Below are positions 1-9,845 of a stretch of 13,855 bases of DNA, piece after piece (within the stretch, counting starts at the first letter, position 1; the number at the start of each line of letters is the position of its first letter). This DNA is from JAKEHA01 sp035687255 (GTDB lineage: Bacteria > Krumholzibacteriota > Krumholzibacteriia > WVZY01 > JAKEHA01): positions 1-13,855 of the forward strand of contig DASRYI010000337.1 in assembly GCA_035687255.1 (NCBI GenBank), given 5' to 3'. The notes beneath the pieces were generated by a model. The model searched no databases. It saw only the letters and a program-made list of their open reading frames with translations, and had not been told where the DNA came from. The position numbers and the translations under genes are program-made.

Positions 1-324
1 GCGGCGCGCGACGCCCACCACTGGCTGGAACGCGTGGGGCTGGCGGACCGGAAGGCGCACCGCCCCGGCGAACTCTCGGGGGGCGAACAGCAGCGCGTGG
101 CGATTGCCCGCGCGCTCGTCAACCGGCCGGCGGTGGTGTTCGCCGACGAGCCGACGGGAAATCTGGACGATGCGACCAGCGAGGGAATTCATCAGCTGAT
201 TCGCGAGCTGGCCAGCGCCGACCGCGAAACGTTCGTGGTGGTGACACACAAGCGGCAACTGGCGGCCTACGCCGACCGCACTCTGGAACTGGCCGGACGC
301 ACGCTGCACGAGTTGGAGTCATGA
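1..324 (+). CDS. lolD: LolD-type lipoprotein-release ABC transporter ATPase (3' end only)
   Basis: The reading frame is open from the first base, so the N-terminus with the Walker A loop lies outside the window; 107 codons remain. Visible are the ABC signature LSGGEQQR (nt 73-96), a Walker B with catalytic glutamate and D-loop (VVFADEPTGNLD, nt 133-168), and the H-loop histidine (THK, His codon 247-249). The combination LSGGEQQRVAIARAL plus ADEPTGNLD is typical of the LolD/MacB/FtsE group. In the Lol system this cytoplasmic ATPase works with LolC/LolE membrane subunits to release lipoproteins from the inner membrane towards the outer membrane. Its stop is 3 nt before the mcsA start, so the genes are probably cotranscribed. 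A MacB-like exporter ATPase remains possible because the membrane partner is not visible; the envelope-gene setting favours LolD. Confidence 0.8.
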   Translation, partial: AARDAHHWLERVGLADRKAHRPGELSGGEQQRVAIARALVNRPAVVFADEPTGNLDDATSEGIHQLIRELASADRETFVVVTHKRQLAAYADRTLELAGRTLHELES

Positions 325-327
325 TCG

Positions 328-837
328 ATGACCTGTGAGATTTGCAAAACCCGCCCGGCGAAGGTTCATTACACGGAGATCGTGAACAACCAGATGGTCA
401 AGATGAACCTGTGCCTGGAGTGCGCCGCGGAAAAGGGTGTCGACATCCAGAGCACGGGTAACTTCGGGCTGGGGGATCTGGTCGCGGGCCTGATCGACAC
501 CGCCGTGGACGCGGACGCGGAACGCATCTCCAAGGTGCAGTGCCCGAGTTGCGGTTACCAGTACTCGGATTTCAAGCGCGTGGGGCGGCTGGGGTGTCCC
601 GATTGCTACGACGCCTTCGAGTCACAGCTGGTGGCGGTGTTGCGGCACGTGCATGGCAGCACGCAGCACGTGGGCAAGAAGGCGGCGCGACAGTCGGAGC
701 AGGTGGCGATCCGCGAACGCGTGGCGGCGCTGCGTGAGGAACTCTCGCTGGCCATTCGCGCCGAAGACTACGAGCGCGCGGCCACGATTCGCGACGAGAT
801 TCGCGCGCTCGAGACGCGCGTCGAAGGCGAGGCATGA
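328..837 (+). CDS. mcsA: McsA, zinc-binding activator of the McsB arginine kinase
   Basis: 169 residues, close to the roughly 180 of known McsA proteins. Four CxxC pairs are visible: Cys3/Cys6, Cys29/Cys32, Cys72/Cys75 and Cys90/Cys93, consistent with two zinc-binding units. The C-terminus (about residues 142-162, AIRAEDYERAATIRDEIR) is a UVR motif, the helical hairpin shared with UvrB/UvrC and with the ClpC middle domain. In Firmicutes McsA binds and activates McsB and helps target substrates to ClpC. The start ATG has a GGAG (315-318) 9 nt upstream, inside the end of the preceding gene. The 3' end overlaps mcsB by an ATGA junction, implying translational coupling. A stand-alone UvrB/UvrC-motif protein would be the generic call, but the adjacent mcsB makes McsA secure. 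Confidence 0.93.
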   Translation: MTCEICKTRPAKVHYTEIVNNQMVKMNLCLECAAEKGVDIQSTGNFGLGDLVAGLIDTAVDADAERISKVQCPSCGYQYSDFKRVGRLGCPDCYDAFESQLVAVLRHVHGSTQHVGKKAARQSEQVAIRERVAALREELSLAIRAEDYERAATIRDEIRALETRVEGEA

Positions 838-1901
838 GCGGATTCGAAATCAACGATCTGGTGCGACAGCCCGGCGCGTGGCTGGATGGATCCGGCGACG
901 AGAGTGAGATCGTGCTGTCCAGCCGCACCCGCATTGCGCGCAACCTTCACGGGCACCGATTCACCCATCATTGCGACGGTGCGGAACTGGGGGAAATCCT
1001 GAGGATTTCCATGGACGCGGCCGCGCGCACGCGCGCATTTGCGCGTGGATGCAGCGCGTCGATGGGGGAAATCTCCACGCTGGACCGGCAAATTCTGGTC
1101 GAACGGCACCTGGTGAGCCGCGACTTCGCGACCGAGTCGGCCTACCGCGGACTTTTCTTCACGCGCGACGAGGGGCTGGGGCTGATGGTCAACGAGGAAG
1201 ACCATCTGCGCATCCAGGGGTTCGCGGCGGGCTTCGATCTGGGCACGGCGTTCCGCCGGGCCAACGATCTGGACGACCAGCTGGCCCCCGAGCTGGATAT
1301 TGCCTACCATGAGCGCCTGGGCTTCCTGACGGCGTGCCCCACCAATCTGGGCACGGGAATGCGCGTTTCCGTGCTCATCCATCTTCCCGGGCTGGTCCAC
1401 AGCAAGGAGATTCACCGGCTCCTCGAGTCCCTGCGCAAGCTCAACCATTCCGCCCGGGGGCTGTACGGAGAGGGCTCGGAAGTCATGGGTAACTTTTTCC
1501 AGCTTTCCAACAGCGCCGCCCTGGGGACGCCGGAAGAAGTGATGCTGAAAAACCTGCGCGAGATGGTCGTGAAGGTGATCACGTACGAGCGCCGCTCGCG
1601 CGAGATGCTGTTTCGCAAGGCACGGAGATTGCTGGAGGATAAGGTGTGGCGGGCCTACGGCCTTCTTCGTTATTCTCGGAGTGTGAGCACCAAGGAAGCG
1701 CTGAGTCTGATCTCGGCGGTGCGGATGGGAGTGGGCGTCGGCCTGATCGCCGACGTGCCGCTGCGAACACTCAACGAACTTCTTGTTTACATCCAGCCAG
1801 CTCACTTGCAGAAGCTCCACGGTGGAGCAATGGACCCGCAAGAGCGGGACGTGGTGCGAGCCGAATACATTCGTGAGGCGCTCGCACGGGTGACTGGTTG
1901 A
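834..1901 (+). CDS. mcsB: McsB, protein arginine kinase
   Basis: 355 residues, the usual McsB length. It belongs to the phosphagen-kinase fold and transfers phosphate from ATP to arginine side chains of proteins; phospho-arginine then serves as a degradation tag read by ClpC. The sequence shows SSRTRIARN near residues 29-37 (phosphagen-kinase nucleotide-binding region), NEEDH at 120-124 holding an expected catalytic acid, CPTNLGTGMR at 168-177 with the active-site cysteine Cys168, and GEGSE around 212-216. A conserved C-terminal RDVVRA (Arg338, Asp339, Arg342) matches the RDxxRA motif that forms the phospho-arginine allosteric pocket in Bacillus McsB. All key residues look intact, so an active enzyme is expected. 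It overlaps mcsA by 4 nt and lies 30 nt before clpC. Creatine or arginine (metabolite) kinases are excluded by length and context. Confidence 0.95.
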   Translation: MSGFEINDLVRQPGAWLDGSGDESEIVLSSRTRIARNLHGHRFTHHCDGAELGEILRISMDAAARTRAFARGCSASMGEISTLDRQILVERHLVSRDFATESAYRGLFFTRDEGLGLMVNEEDHLRIQGFAAGFDLGTAFRRANDLDDQLAPELDIAYHERLGFLTACPTNLGTGMRVSVLIHLPGLVHSKEIHRLLESLRKLNHSARGLYGEGSEVMGNFFQLSNSAALGTPEEVMLKNLREMVVKVITYERRSREMLFRKARRLLEDKVWRAYGLLRYSRSVSTKEALSLISAVRMGVGVGLIADVPLRTLNELLVYIQPAHLQKLHGGAMDPQERDVVRAEYIREALARVTG

Positions 1902-1911
1902 TCGGACCCCC

Positions 1912-1916
1912 GGAGG
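1912..1916 (+). promoter_or_regulatory. clpC Shine-Dalgarno region
   Basis: A GGAGG lies 15 nt before the clpC ATG, and a second GGAG (1922-1925) lies only 6 nt before it. The nearer, weaker copy has better spacing. Both sit in the 30-nt mcsB-clpC gap, which shows no promoter or terminator, so clpC is probably read from the upstream transcript. Confidence 0.5.
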
Positions 1917-1931
1917 ACGACGGGAGCAACC

Positions 1932-4385
<2,454 letters not shown>

Positions 4386-4399
4386 CCCGGTCCTCCGGG
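4386..4399 (+). other. Short hairpin directly after the clpC stop
   Basis: CCCGG (4386-4390) and CCGGG (4395-4399) form a 5-bp GC stem with a TCCT loop, starting at the first base after the clpC stop codon. A shifted alternative pairs GGTCC (4389-4393) with GGACC (4398-4402). No T-run follows, so it is not itself an intrinsic terminator; it might stabilise the 3' end or be chance in GC-rich DNA. Confidence 0.3.
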
Positions 4400-4416
4400 A
4401 CCCGTTTGGAGGCCAC

Positions 4417-4461
4417 GCAAGATACCCCTGGCAGACGCCGGGGGTATCTTGCTTTTTGTTT
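4417..4461 (+). terminator. Rho-independent terminator after clpC
   Basis: GCAAGATACCCC (4417-4428) is perfectly complementary to GGGGTATCTTGC (4441-4452), a 12-bp stem. The interior extends it: T4429-G4440 as a wobble and GGC (4430-4432) with GCC (4437-4439), leaving an AGAC tetraloop. That gives about 16 bp, followed at once by TTTTTGTTT (4453-4461). It ends the lolD-mcsA-mcsB-clpC transcript and separates it from the bamA unit. Orientation is + only: no matching A-run precedes the stem for the opposite strand. Confidence 0.92.
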
Positions 4462-4479
4462 CTATTCGCCGGGACTGCG

Positions 4480-4488
4480 TGCTACCAT
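4480..4488 (+). promoter_or_regulatory. Possible extended -10 promoter element for the bamA-lpx operon
   Basis: TGCTACCAT reads as an extended -10 (TGn plus TACCAT, 4 of 6 matches to TATAAT). No good -35 lies at 17 nt; TTGTTT at 4456-4461 is the nearest but the spacer would be 21 nt. The logic for a promoter here is positional: a strong terminator lies just upstream and bamA starts at 4519, so initiation must occur in this short gap unless there is read-through. The sigma preference of this lineage is unknown, so this is a weak call. Confidence 0.25.
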
Positions 4489-4518
4489 GCATCGGTTTTG
4501 GTTCATCGTTGTAGCTGC

Positions 4519-6798
4519 ATGAAACTAAATACATTAGGTGCTGTTGCCGGGCTGGTCGTGGCGGCGTTTGCGGCGGTTGCGCTTGCGGCCGGCCGTCCCA
4601 CCGTCTTCATCCAGAAGATCACCATCAAGGGGAACCAGAAGGTGTCGCGGTCCCAGATCGTGCGCATTCTGGGCGTCAAGCCCGGCGAAGGATATGACCC
4701 CGAGCACATCAGTCCGGGACTGAAGCGTCTGTTCGAGACGCACCAGTTCCGCGATGTGCGCGCGTTCCGCGAGCCGGGTACGAGTCCGGACTCGGTGAAC
4801 GTCGTGGTCGAGGTGTCGGAATACCCGCGCGTCGACGGTGTGCGCTTCGACAACAACAATCACGTGGGCGACGACGATCTCAAGAAGGCCGTCAAAGTCG
4901 GCAAGGGGACGTTTGTGCGCCCGTCGCTGACCGCGCAGGACCGTGACGCAATTCAGGAGATATATCGCGACAAGGGATACTACCGGGCCGCAGTCAAGGA
5001 CACGGTGATGCAGGATCGCAAGACCGGACAGGAACTGCTGGTCTACAAGGTCACCGAAGGCAACAAGGTCCACGTCAAGCACATCGACTTCATCGGCAAT
5101 GAACTTCTCGACAGCCAGCAGATTCGCCACGCCATGAAGCTCCGGACCGACACCTGGTTGCGGGGCGGGGACTTCAACCCCAAGACGCTGCAGGAGGACC
5201 GGGAACGCATCATCCAGCTGTACAAGAGCGAAGGCTACCTGGATGTCAACGTGAACGACCCCGAGCTGGACTTTTCCCAGGACGGAAAGGGGCTCGACAT
5301 CTACATCACGCTGGTGGAGGGCAGGCAGTACTTCGTGGGCAAGGTGGACTGGACGGGCAACACGCTGTTTCCCGACACCACCATCGCGCAGCGCATTACG
5401 CTCAAGAAGGGCCAGCCCTTCAACGACGTGGCGCTGTCCATGATCCAGTTCAATATCGCCAACCTCTACGGCGACCGCGGCTACATCTACGCCACCGTGA
5501 CACCGGTGAAGAAGATCAACGGTGACGTGGTGGACCTCACCTTCGAGATCGAGCCCGGGAGTCTCGCGCACGTGCACGAGATCAACATCACCGGGAACAC
5601 CAAGACCTGGGAGGGTGTGATCCGGCGGCAGCTGACGCTGTATCCGGGCGACGTGTTTGCGAGCACGCGCCTGCGCCGGTCGTTGCGCGAGGTGTTCAAT
5701 CTGGGCTTCTTCGCCGGGCCGCCCGAGGTGAGCGTGAACCAGGTTCCGGGACAGGAAGGGGACATCGATCTCTCGCTCAAGGTGACCGAAAAATCGGCGG
5801 GCCAGTTCCGCGTGGGCGCGGGTTTCTCGCAGCTCAACCGCGTGAGTGGTTTCATCGGTCTTACGGAACCAAACTTCCTGGGACGCGCGTATCGCGTGGG
5901 CGTGAACTGGGAGTTCTCGCAGACACGCCAGGACGTGAACCTGCAGTTTACCGACCCGTGGTTCGCGGGCACGCCCACGGAACTGGGATTGCAGGTGTAC
6001 GCCGCCAACCAGGACCGCGTGCAACAGCAGTTCTATTCCGACCGGTGCACGGGGTTCTCGGTGCGCGTCGGCCGGCCGTTTCCTCTGCTGGACTACACCA
6101 CCATCTCCGTGCGCTACAGTCTGGAAGAGGTGGAGCTCTCGAACTTCACGGACACGTACCTCGGGTCGCTGCGCTACCAGCAGTGGCCGCAGACGACGAG
6201 TTCGGTGGGATTGACGTTGCTGCGCAACTCCACCGACAATCCCTTCCATCCTTCCACCGGAACGCGCACCACCCTCAACGGGCGCTGGGTGGGGTCATGG
6301 CTGGGGGGCGATGTGGACCTGCAGAGCTACCAGGGCGAGTTCTCGTGGTTCCAGACGCTGGCCTGGAAGTTCGTGCTCGAATTGCGCCAGACGCTGGGGA
6401 TTGTGGATGCCCTCAAAGGAACCAGGGATGTGCCGGACTACGAACGCTTCCGGCTGGGTGGCAATCGCCGCTACGGCCTGCGCGGGTACGATTTCTACGA
6501 GGTCGTGCCGCGTGGCAACGACCCCTTCACGGGTGGGCGGTTCTTCGCGATCACCGTCGCCCAGATCGAATTTCCGCTGGTGGCTCCGACGGTGTACGGA
6601 CACACGTTCTTTGATTTTGGCAATACATGGAATAGTTTCGAGGGGGCCGAGCTGGGAGACGGCTACCGGGGCGCCGGACTGGGTATTGTGATCGAGTTGC
6701 CCATGATCGGGCTGCTCGGGTTCGATTATGCATACGGCTTCGACCGCGTGGGTGGGGGTCGGTGGCAGCCCCACATCACGTTCGGTTCCGGGTTCTAG
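4519..6798 (+). CDS. bamA: BamA, outer-membrane protein assembly factor
   Basis: 759 residues from this ATG. The open frame extends upstream to a TTG at 4456 inside the terminator T-run, but only the ATG gives a proper signal peptide (Lys2, hydrophobic core to about 22, cleavage near ALA 21-23). Five POTRA domains follow, at roughly 29-100, 101-181, 182-267, 268-346 and 347-425; the first, third, fourth and fifth each contain an I/W-x-GN turn. The 16-strand barrel spans about 435-759. It has the L6 loop motif LRGY (654-657, the V/LRGF-type motif of Omp85 proteins) and ends in phenylalanine, as expected of a beta-signal. BamA folds and inserts beta-barrel proteins into the outer membrane. No Shine-Dalgarno is seen before the ATG, which is unusual for this window. 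It heads the second operon, with skp 37 nt downstream, as in the classic bamA-skp-lpxD order. Confidence 0.95.
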   Translation: MKLNTLGAVAGLVVAAFAAVALAAGRPTVFIQKITIKGNQKVSRSQIVRILGVKPGEGYDPEHISPGLKRLFETHQFRDVRAFREPGTSPDSVNVVVEVSEYPRVDGVRFDNNNHVGDDDLKKAVKVGKGTFVRPSLTAQDRDAIQEIYRDKGYYRAAVKDTVMQDRKTGQELLVYKVTEGNKVHVKHIDFIGNELLDSQQIRHAMKLRTDTWLRGGDFNPKTLQEDRERIIQLYKSEGYLDVNVNDPELDFSQDGKGLDIYITLVEGRQYFVGKVDWTGNTLFPDTTIAQRITLKKGQPFNDVALSMIQFNIANLYGDRGYIYATVTPVKKINGDVVDLTFEIEPGSLAHVHEINITGNTKTWEGVIRRQLTLYPGDVFASTRLRRSLREVFNLGFFAGPPEVSVNQVPGQEGDIDLSLKVTEKSAGQFRVGAGFSQLNRVSGFIGLTEPNFLGRAYRVGVNWEFSQTRQDVNLQFTDPWFAGTPTELGLQVYAANQDRVQQQFYSDRCTGFSVRVGRPFPLLDYTTISVRYSLEEVELSNFTDTYLGSLRYQQWPQTTSSVGLTLLRNSTDNPFHPSTGTRTTLNGRWVGSWLGGDVDLQSYQGEFSWFQTLAWKFVLELRQTLGIVDALKGTRDVPDYERFRLGGNRRYGLRGYDFYEVVPRGNDPFTGGRFFAITVAQIEFPLVAPTVYGHTFFDFGNTWNSFEGAELGDGYRGAGLGIVIELPMIGLLGFDYAYGFDRVGGGRWQPHITFGSGF

Positions 6799-6835
6799 CG
6801 GTGTGAATTGAGACGACGAAAAGGAGCGTAACTCG

Positions 6836-7369
6836 ATGATGAAGAAGCTGATTACTATCGCGGTGCTGGGCGCGGCTCTGGTGGGTGGGACCGCCATATC
6901 CTCGCTTGCCCAGACCCTCAAGATTGGGTACATTGACTCAATTAAAATCTTCGCTGAGAACAAGGAAACCCAGGACGCAGAGCGCGTCTATCGCAGCGAC
7001 GTGGCCCAGTGGGAGGCCCAGAAGCAGCGCTACGAAGCCGACCTCTCCAAGATGGGGGACGAGCTGAACGCGCAGAGCCCGATGCTTTCCGAAGAGAAGA
7101 AAGCGGAACGGCGTCTGGAGTTCCAGCGCAAGATGGACGAGTACAAGAAGTTCATGGACGAGACCTTCGGCGACAACGGGCTCGCCGCCAAGCGCAACAA
7201 AGAACTGACGCAGCCCATCGTCGACAAGATCAACAAGCTCATCGAAGTGATCGCAAAGGAACAGGGTCTCACCATGGTGTTCGACGTTGCCAACGCCAAC
7301 ATCGTGTATGCAGACAAGTCCCTCGACCTGACGGAAATCGTGCTGACGCGCCTCCGCCAGCAACAGTAG
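6836..7369 (+). CDS. skp: Skp/OmpH-family periplasmic chaperone
   Basis: 177 residues with an N-terminal signal peptide: lysines at 3-4, hydrophobic core to about 18, and a likely cleavage after SLA (23-25). The mature start (LKIGYID followed by a short strand) is typical of the OmpH/Skp family, followed by a charged, helix-rich region (about 40-125, many E/K/R/Q) that would form the coiled-coil tentacles of the trimer, and a C-terminal strand region (LTMVFDVANANIVYAD). Skp holds unfolded outer-membrane proteins in the periplasm and delivers them to BamA, encoded just upstream. AAGGAG (6821-6826) sits 9 nt before the first of two consecutive ATG codons (6836 and 6839); either may be used with no effect on the mature protein. 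Confidence 0.9.
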   Translation: MMKKLITIAVLGAALVGGTAISSLAQTLKIGYIDSIKIFAENKETQDAERVYRSDVAQWEAQKQRYEADLSKMGDELNAQSPMLSEEKKAERRLEFQRKMDEYKKFMDETFGDNGLAAKRNKELTQPIVDKINKLIEVIAKEQGLTMVFDVANANIVYADKSLDLTEIVLTRLRQQQ

Positions 7370-7388
7370 CGAAGCATTCGCTCGGAGT

Positions 7389-7392
7389 GGAG
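7389..7392 (+). promoter_or_regulatory. Ribosome binding site supporting the TTG start of lpxD
   Basis: GGAG, 5 nt before a TTG at 7398-7400. No in-frame ATG or GTG exists between the skp stop and the conserved LpxD N-terminus, so the TTG is the only reasonable start. A second GGAG is at 7384-7387. Confidence 0.6.
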
Positions 7393-7397
7393 CCAGA

Positions 7398-8465
7398 TTG
7401 GGTGAGCGTTGCTATAAGCTGGGCGAGCTGGCGGTGCTGGTGGGCGGCCAGCTCCAGGGTGACGCTGACCTGGTCATCTACGGCGCGGCCGGGATTCGCG
7501 AGGCCAAACCGGGCGAGATTACGTTCCTGGCCAATTCCCGCTATGAAGAGTTTGTCGCCGAGACGCACGCGTCCGCGATTCTCACGGCGCAGGACGTGAA
7601 TGCGTCCATCCCGCTGATTCGCACCGACAATCCGTACTACGCCTACTTCCAGGTCCTGAACCTGTTCGCGGGTGACAACGCGGAGCGTTACCCGCGCGGG
7701 GTACACCCGCAGGCGGTGGTCGATCCGAGCGCGACGCTGGGCCGGGATGTCTGCATCGGCCCGTTCTGCCACGTGGGCGCGGGGGTGGCGATCGGGGACG
7801 GCACCACCCTGATATCGGGCGTCTTCGTGGGGGAGGGCGTGCACATCGGGTCCGGGTGCCTCATCTATCCGCACGTGACGATTCGCGAGGCGTGCGCGAT
7901 CGGCAATCGCGTGATTCTTCAGCCCGGCGTCGTAGTTGGTTCCGACGGCTTCGGTTACGCGCGCCAGGGAGCGGTGTACCACAAGATCCCGCAGGTCGGC
8001 CGGGTGGTCATCGAGGATGATGTCGAGATCGGTGCCAACGCGTGCATCGACCGCGCCACCACCGGCGAGACCCGGGTGGGCCGCGGAACAAAAATCGACA
8101 ATCTGGTGCAGGTGGCGCACAATGTCGCCATCGGCGAGGACACGGTGATCGCCGCGCAGGCGGGCATCTCCGGCAGCACGGTGATCGGCGATGGTGTCAC
8201 CATGGGGGGGCAGGTGGGGGTCGTCGGGCACGTGACCGTCGGCGACAGTGTCACGGTCGGTGCGCAGGCGGGTGTCACCAAGTCGGTACCTCCCGGCACC
8301 GTGGTTTCGGGATATCCGGCCCGCGAGCATTCGGTGGCGCGCCGTATCTACGCGCACATCGCCATGCTTCCGGATCTGTTCAAACGGGTGAAGCAACTGG
8401 AGCGCCGAATCCGCGAACGCGAGGAAGGAGGCGAGAATGGTTCGTCAGCAAAGAACAATCAGTGA
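7398..8465 (+). CDS. lpxD: LpxD, UDP-3-O-(3-hydroxyacyl)glucosamine N-acyltransferase
   Basis: 355 residues, close to the family's about 340. LpxD adds the second hydroxyacyl chain, from acyl-ACP, to the 2-amino group of the UDP-glucosamine intermediate in the cytoplasm. The N-terminal uridine-binding domain (about 1-105) is followed by a left-handed beta-helix of hexapeptide repeats (about 110-310) with the family stretch GSDGFGYA and IDRATTGET. The likely catalytic histidine is His241 in VAHN. A C-terminal helix (about 320-345) is rich in Arg/Glu. It starts at TTG, 28 nt after skp. The last ten codons overlap the start of lpxC-fabZ by 29 nt, suggesting translational coupling. Confidence 0.95.
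   Translation: MGERCYKLGELAVLVGGQLQGDADLVIYGAAGIREAKPGEITFLANSRYEEFVAETHASAILTAQDVNASIPLIRTDNPYYAYFQVLNLFAGDNAERYPRGVHPQAVVDPSATLGRDVCIGPFCHVGAGVAIGDGTTLISGVFVGEGVHIGSGCLIYPHVTIREACAIGNRVILQPGVVVGSDGFGYARQGAVYHKIPQVGRVVIEDDVEIGANACIDRATTGETRVGRGTKIDNLVQVAHNVAIGEDTVIAAQAGISGSTVIGDGVTMGGQVGVVGHVTVGDSVTVGAQAGVTKSVPPGTVVSGYPAREHSVARRIYAHIAMLPDLFKRVKQLERRIREREEGGENGSSAKNNQ
8427..8431 (+). promoter_or_regulatory. Strong Shine-Dalgarno of lpxC-fabZ inside lpxD
   Basis: GGAGG (within AAGGAGG, 8425-8431), 5 nt before the ATG at 8437 and within the coding sequence of lpxD. It fixes the lpxC-fabZ start even though this creates a 29-nt gene overlap, and implies that ribosomes can load independently of lpxD termination. 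Confidence 0.75.
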
Positions 8466-9750
8466 AGAATTCGTGATTCAGGGACAGGGCCTGCACACGG
8501 GAAATGTGGTCACGATGCGCGTCAAGCCCGCGCCGGCGGGGGCGGGGATCACCTTTGTGCGCGTGGATCAGACCCCCGCGGTCAACATCCCCGCGGTGGT
8601 TACCAGCATTCCGGAAAGCGTCTCGACGTATCGCAATACCACGATTTCCAGCGGCGATGTCGAGATCCACACCGTCGAACATATTCTCGCCACCTGCTAC
8701 GGCCTGCAGATCGACAACCTGGTGATCGAAATGGACGGCAACGAACCGCCCGAACCGCCCAGCGGAACCTATGCCTCCTATGCCGACGCCTTCGAGAAGG
8801 CCGGTATCGTGGCGCAGGGGGCGCCGGCCGACGTGCTCAGCATCGACCGGGCCGTGACGCTCAAGGAAAACGGCATCGAGATCAACGCGGTTCCGGCGGA
8901 CGATTTCCGCGTGAGCTTCACCATCCAGTATGACAATCCCCAGATCGGCACGCAGTACGCCAGCTTCACGGTCGTGCCGGGGGTGTTCGAAAAGGAGATC
9001 GCGCCTGCGCGCACCTTCGTCATGTACGAGGACGTGGAGCGCCTGCGCGGCATGGGCCTGATCAAGGGCGGCAGCCTGAAGAGCGCGCTGGTGTTTACGC
9101 GCGACGGTGTGATGAATGAGGAGTCGCTTCGCTTTCCGGACGAGTGCGTGCGCCACAAGATCCTCGACCTGATCGGCGACCTCTCGCTGCTCGGTGCCCC
9201 CATTCAGGGGCACGTCCATGCCATTCGCTCCGGACACGCCGCCAATGTGCGCTTCGTGCGCAAACTGCACGAGCTGCACCAGCAGAAGAAGCGCGCGGCC
9301 ACACCCGCGGCGCCGGGCGTGTGGGACATCGGCCTGATCCAGGAGATCATGCCGCACCGCTATCCGTTTCTCCTGGTGGACCGTATTCTCGAACTCGAGG
9401 ACCGCAAGCGGGTCGTCGGTATCAAGAACGTCACCATCAACGAACCGTTTTTCACAGGGCATTTCCCGGGGCATCCCATCATGCCCGCCGTGCTGATCAT
9501 CGAAGCGATGGCGCAGACCGGCGGCGTGATGCTGCTCAATACCGTAGATGATCCGAAGAAGTACCTCGTGTACTTCACCCGCGTGGACAAGGCCAAGTTC
9601 CGGCGCCCGGTGGTGCCGGGAGACCAGCTTCGTTTCGAACTCGAGATGAAGAGTCTGCGTCGGGGGATGTGCACGATGGAAGGACGTGCGTTTGTCGACG
9701 ACGTGCTCGCCGCAGAAGCCGAGCTGTCGTCGGTTATCGTGGAGCGCTAG
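8437..9750 (+). CDS. lpxC/fabZ: LpxC-FabZ fusion: UDP-3-O-acyl-GlcNAc deacetylase / 3-hydroxyacyl-ACP dehydratase
   Basis: 437 residues joining two enzymes. Residues 1 to about 279 are LpxC, the zinc deacetylase making the committed step of lipid A synthesis. It has GLHTG near the start, TVEH (79-82) giving Glu81 and zinc ligand His82, HKILD (240-244) giving ligands His240 and Asp244, and GHAAN with catalytic His267. A K/A/P-rich linker (about 280-295) leads to FabZ (296-437), the fatty-acid dehydratase, with HRYPFLLVDR and catalytic pair His342 (GHFPGHP) and Glu356 (EAMAQ), 14 residues apart as in FabZ. All catalytic residues are present, so both halves should work. The fusion sits where a separate fabZ lies in the E. 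coli-type bamA-skp-lpxD-fabZ-lpxA order. Such LpxC/FabZ fusions are known from Bacteroidetes and relatives. Confidence 0.96.
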   Translation: MVRQQRTISEEFVIQGQGLHTGNVVTMRVKPAPAGAGITFVRVDQTPAVNIPAVVTSIPESVSTYRNTTISSGDVEIHTVEHILATCYGLQIDNLVIEMDGNEPPEPPSGTYASYADAFEKAGIVAQGAPADVLSIDRAVTLKENGIEINAVPADDFRVSFTIQYDNPQIGTQYASFTVVPGVFEKEIAPARTFVMYEDVERLRGMGLIKGGSLKSALVFTRDGVMNEESLRFPDECVRHKILDLIGDLSLLGAPIQGHVHAIRSGHAANVRFVRKLHELHQQKKRAATPAAPGVWDIGLIQEIMPHRYPFLLVDRILELEDRKRVVGIKNVTINEPFFTGHFPGHPIMPAVLIIEAMAQTGGVMLLNTVDDPKKYLVYFTRVDKAKFRRPVVPGDQLRFELEMKSLRRGMCTMEGRAFVDDVLAAEAELSSVIVER

Positions 9751-9753
9751 CGA

Positions 9754-9810
9754 CGGAATGCGATTCCGGAACGCGGTCTTCCGCACAAGGCGGACTGCGC
9801 GACGTGTCGC
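9754..9810 (+). other. Inverted repeats in the lpxC-fabZ / lpxA gap
   Basis: The 95-nt gap (9751-9845) is the largest inside the lpx cluster. It holds CGGAAT-GCG-ATTCCG (9754-9768, perfect 6-bp stem), an overlapping alternative CGGAA (9767-9771) with TTCCG (9779-9783), GCGG-tctt-CCGC (9773-9784), and GCGA-cgtg-TCGC (9799-9810). The overlapping stems cannot all form together. No T-run follows, so no intrinsic terminator is called. No promoter is convincing. Function unknown; it may only modulate mRNA stability. Confidence 0.35.
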
Positions 9811-9845
9811 TGTGATGTTGCCGGCGTCCCGCGGAAAGGGGCGCG

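Noticed and set aside
4456..4518. Earlier TTG start for bamA adding 21 residues
   Set aside because: It would begin in the T-run of the terminator and would bury the signal peptide behind a Cys/His-containing segment; ATG 4519 gives a clean signal peptide.
4534..6249. Minus-strand open frame of 571 codons opposite bamA
   Set aside because: Complement of POTRA and barrel coding sequence; no independent coding signal.
5958..6614. Plus-strand open frame of 218 codons within bamA
   Set aside because: Out-of-frame reading of the BamA barrel, Arg/Ala/Gly-rich, without motifs.
6930..6960. AT-rich TTGACT-like -35 inside skp
   Set aside because: No -10 hexamer at 16-18 nt; the sequence simply encodes the conserved IDSIKIF stretch of the chaperone.
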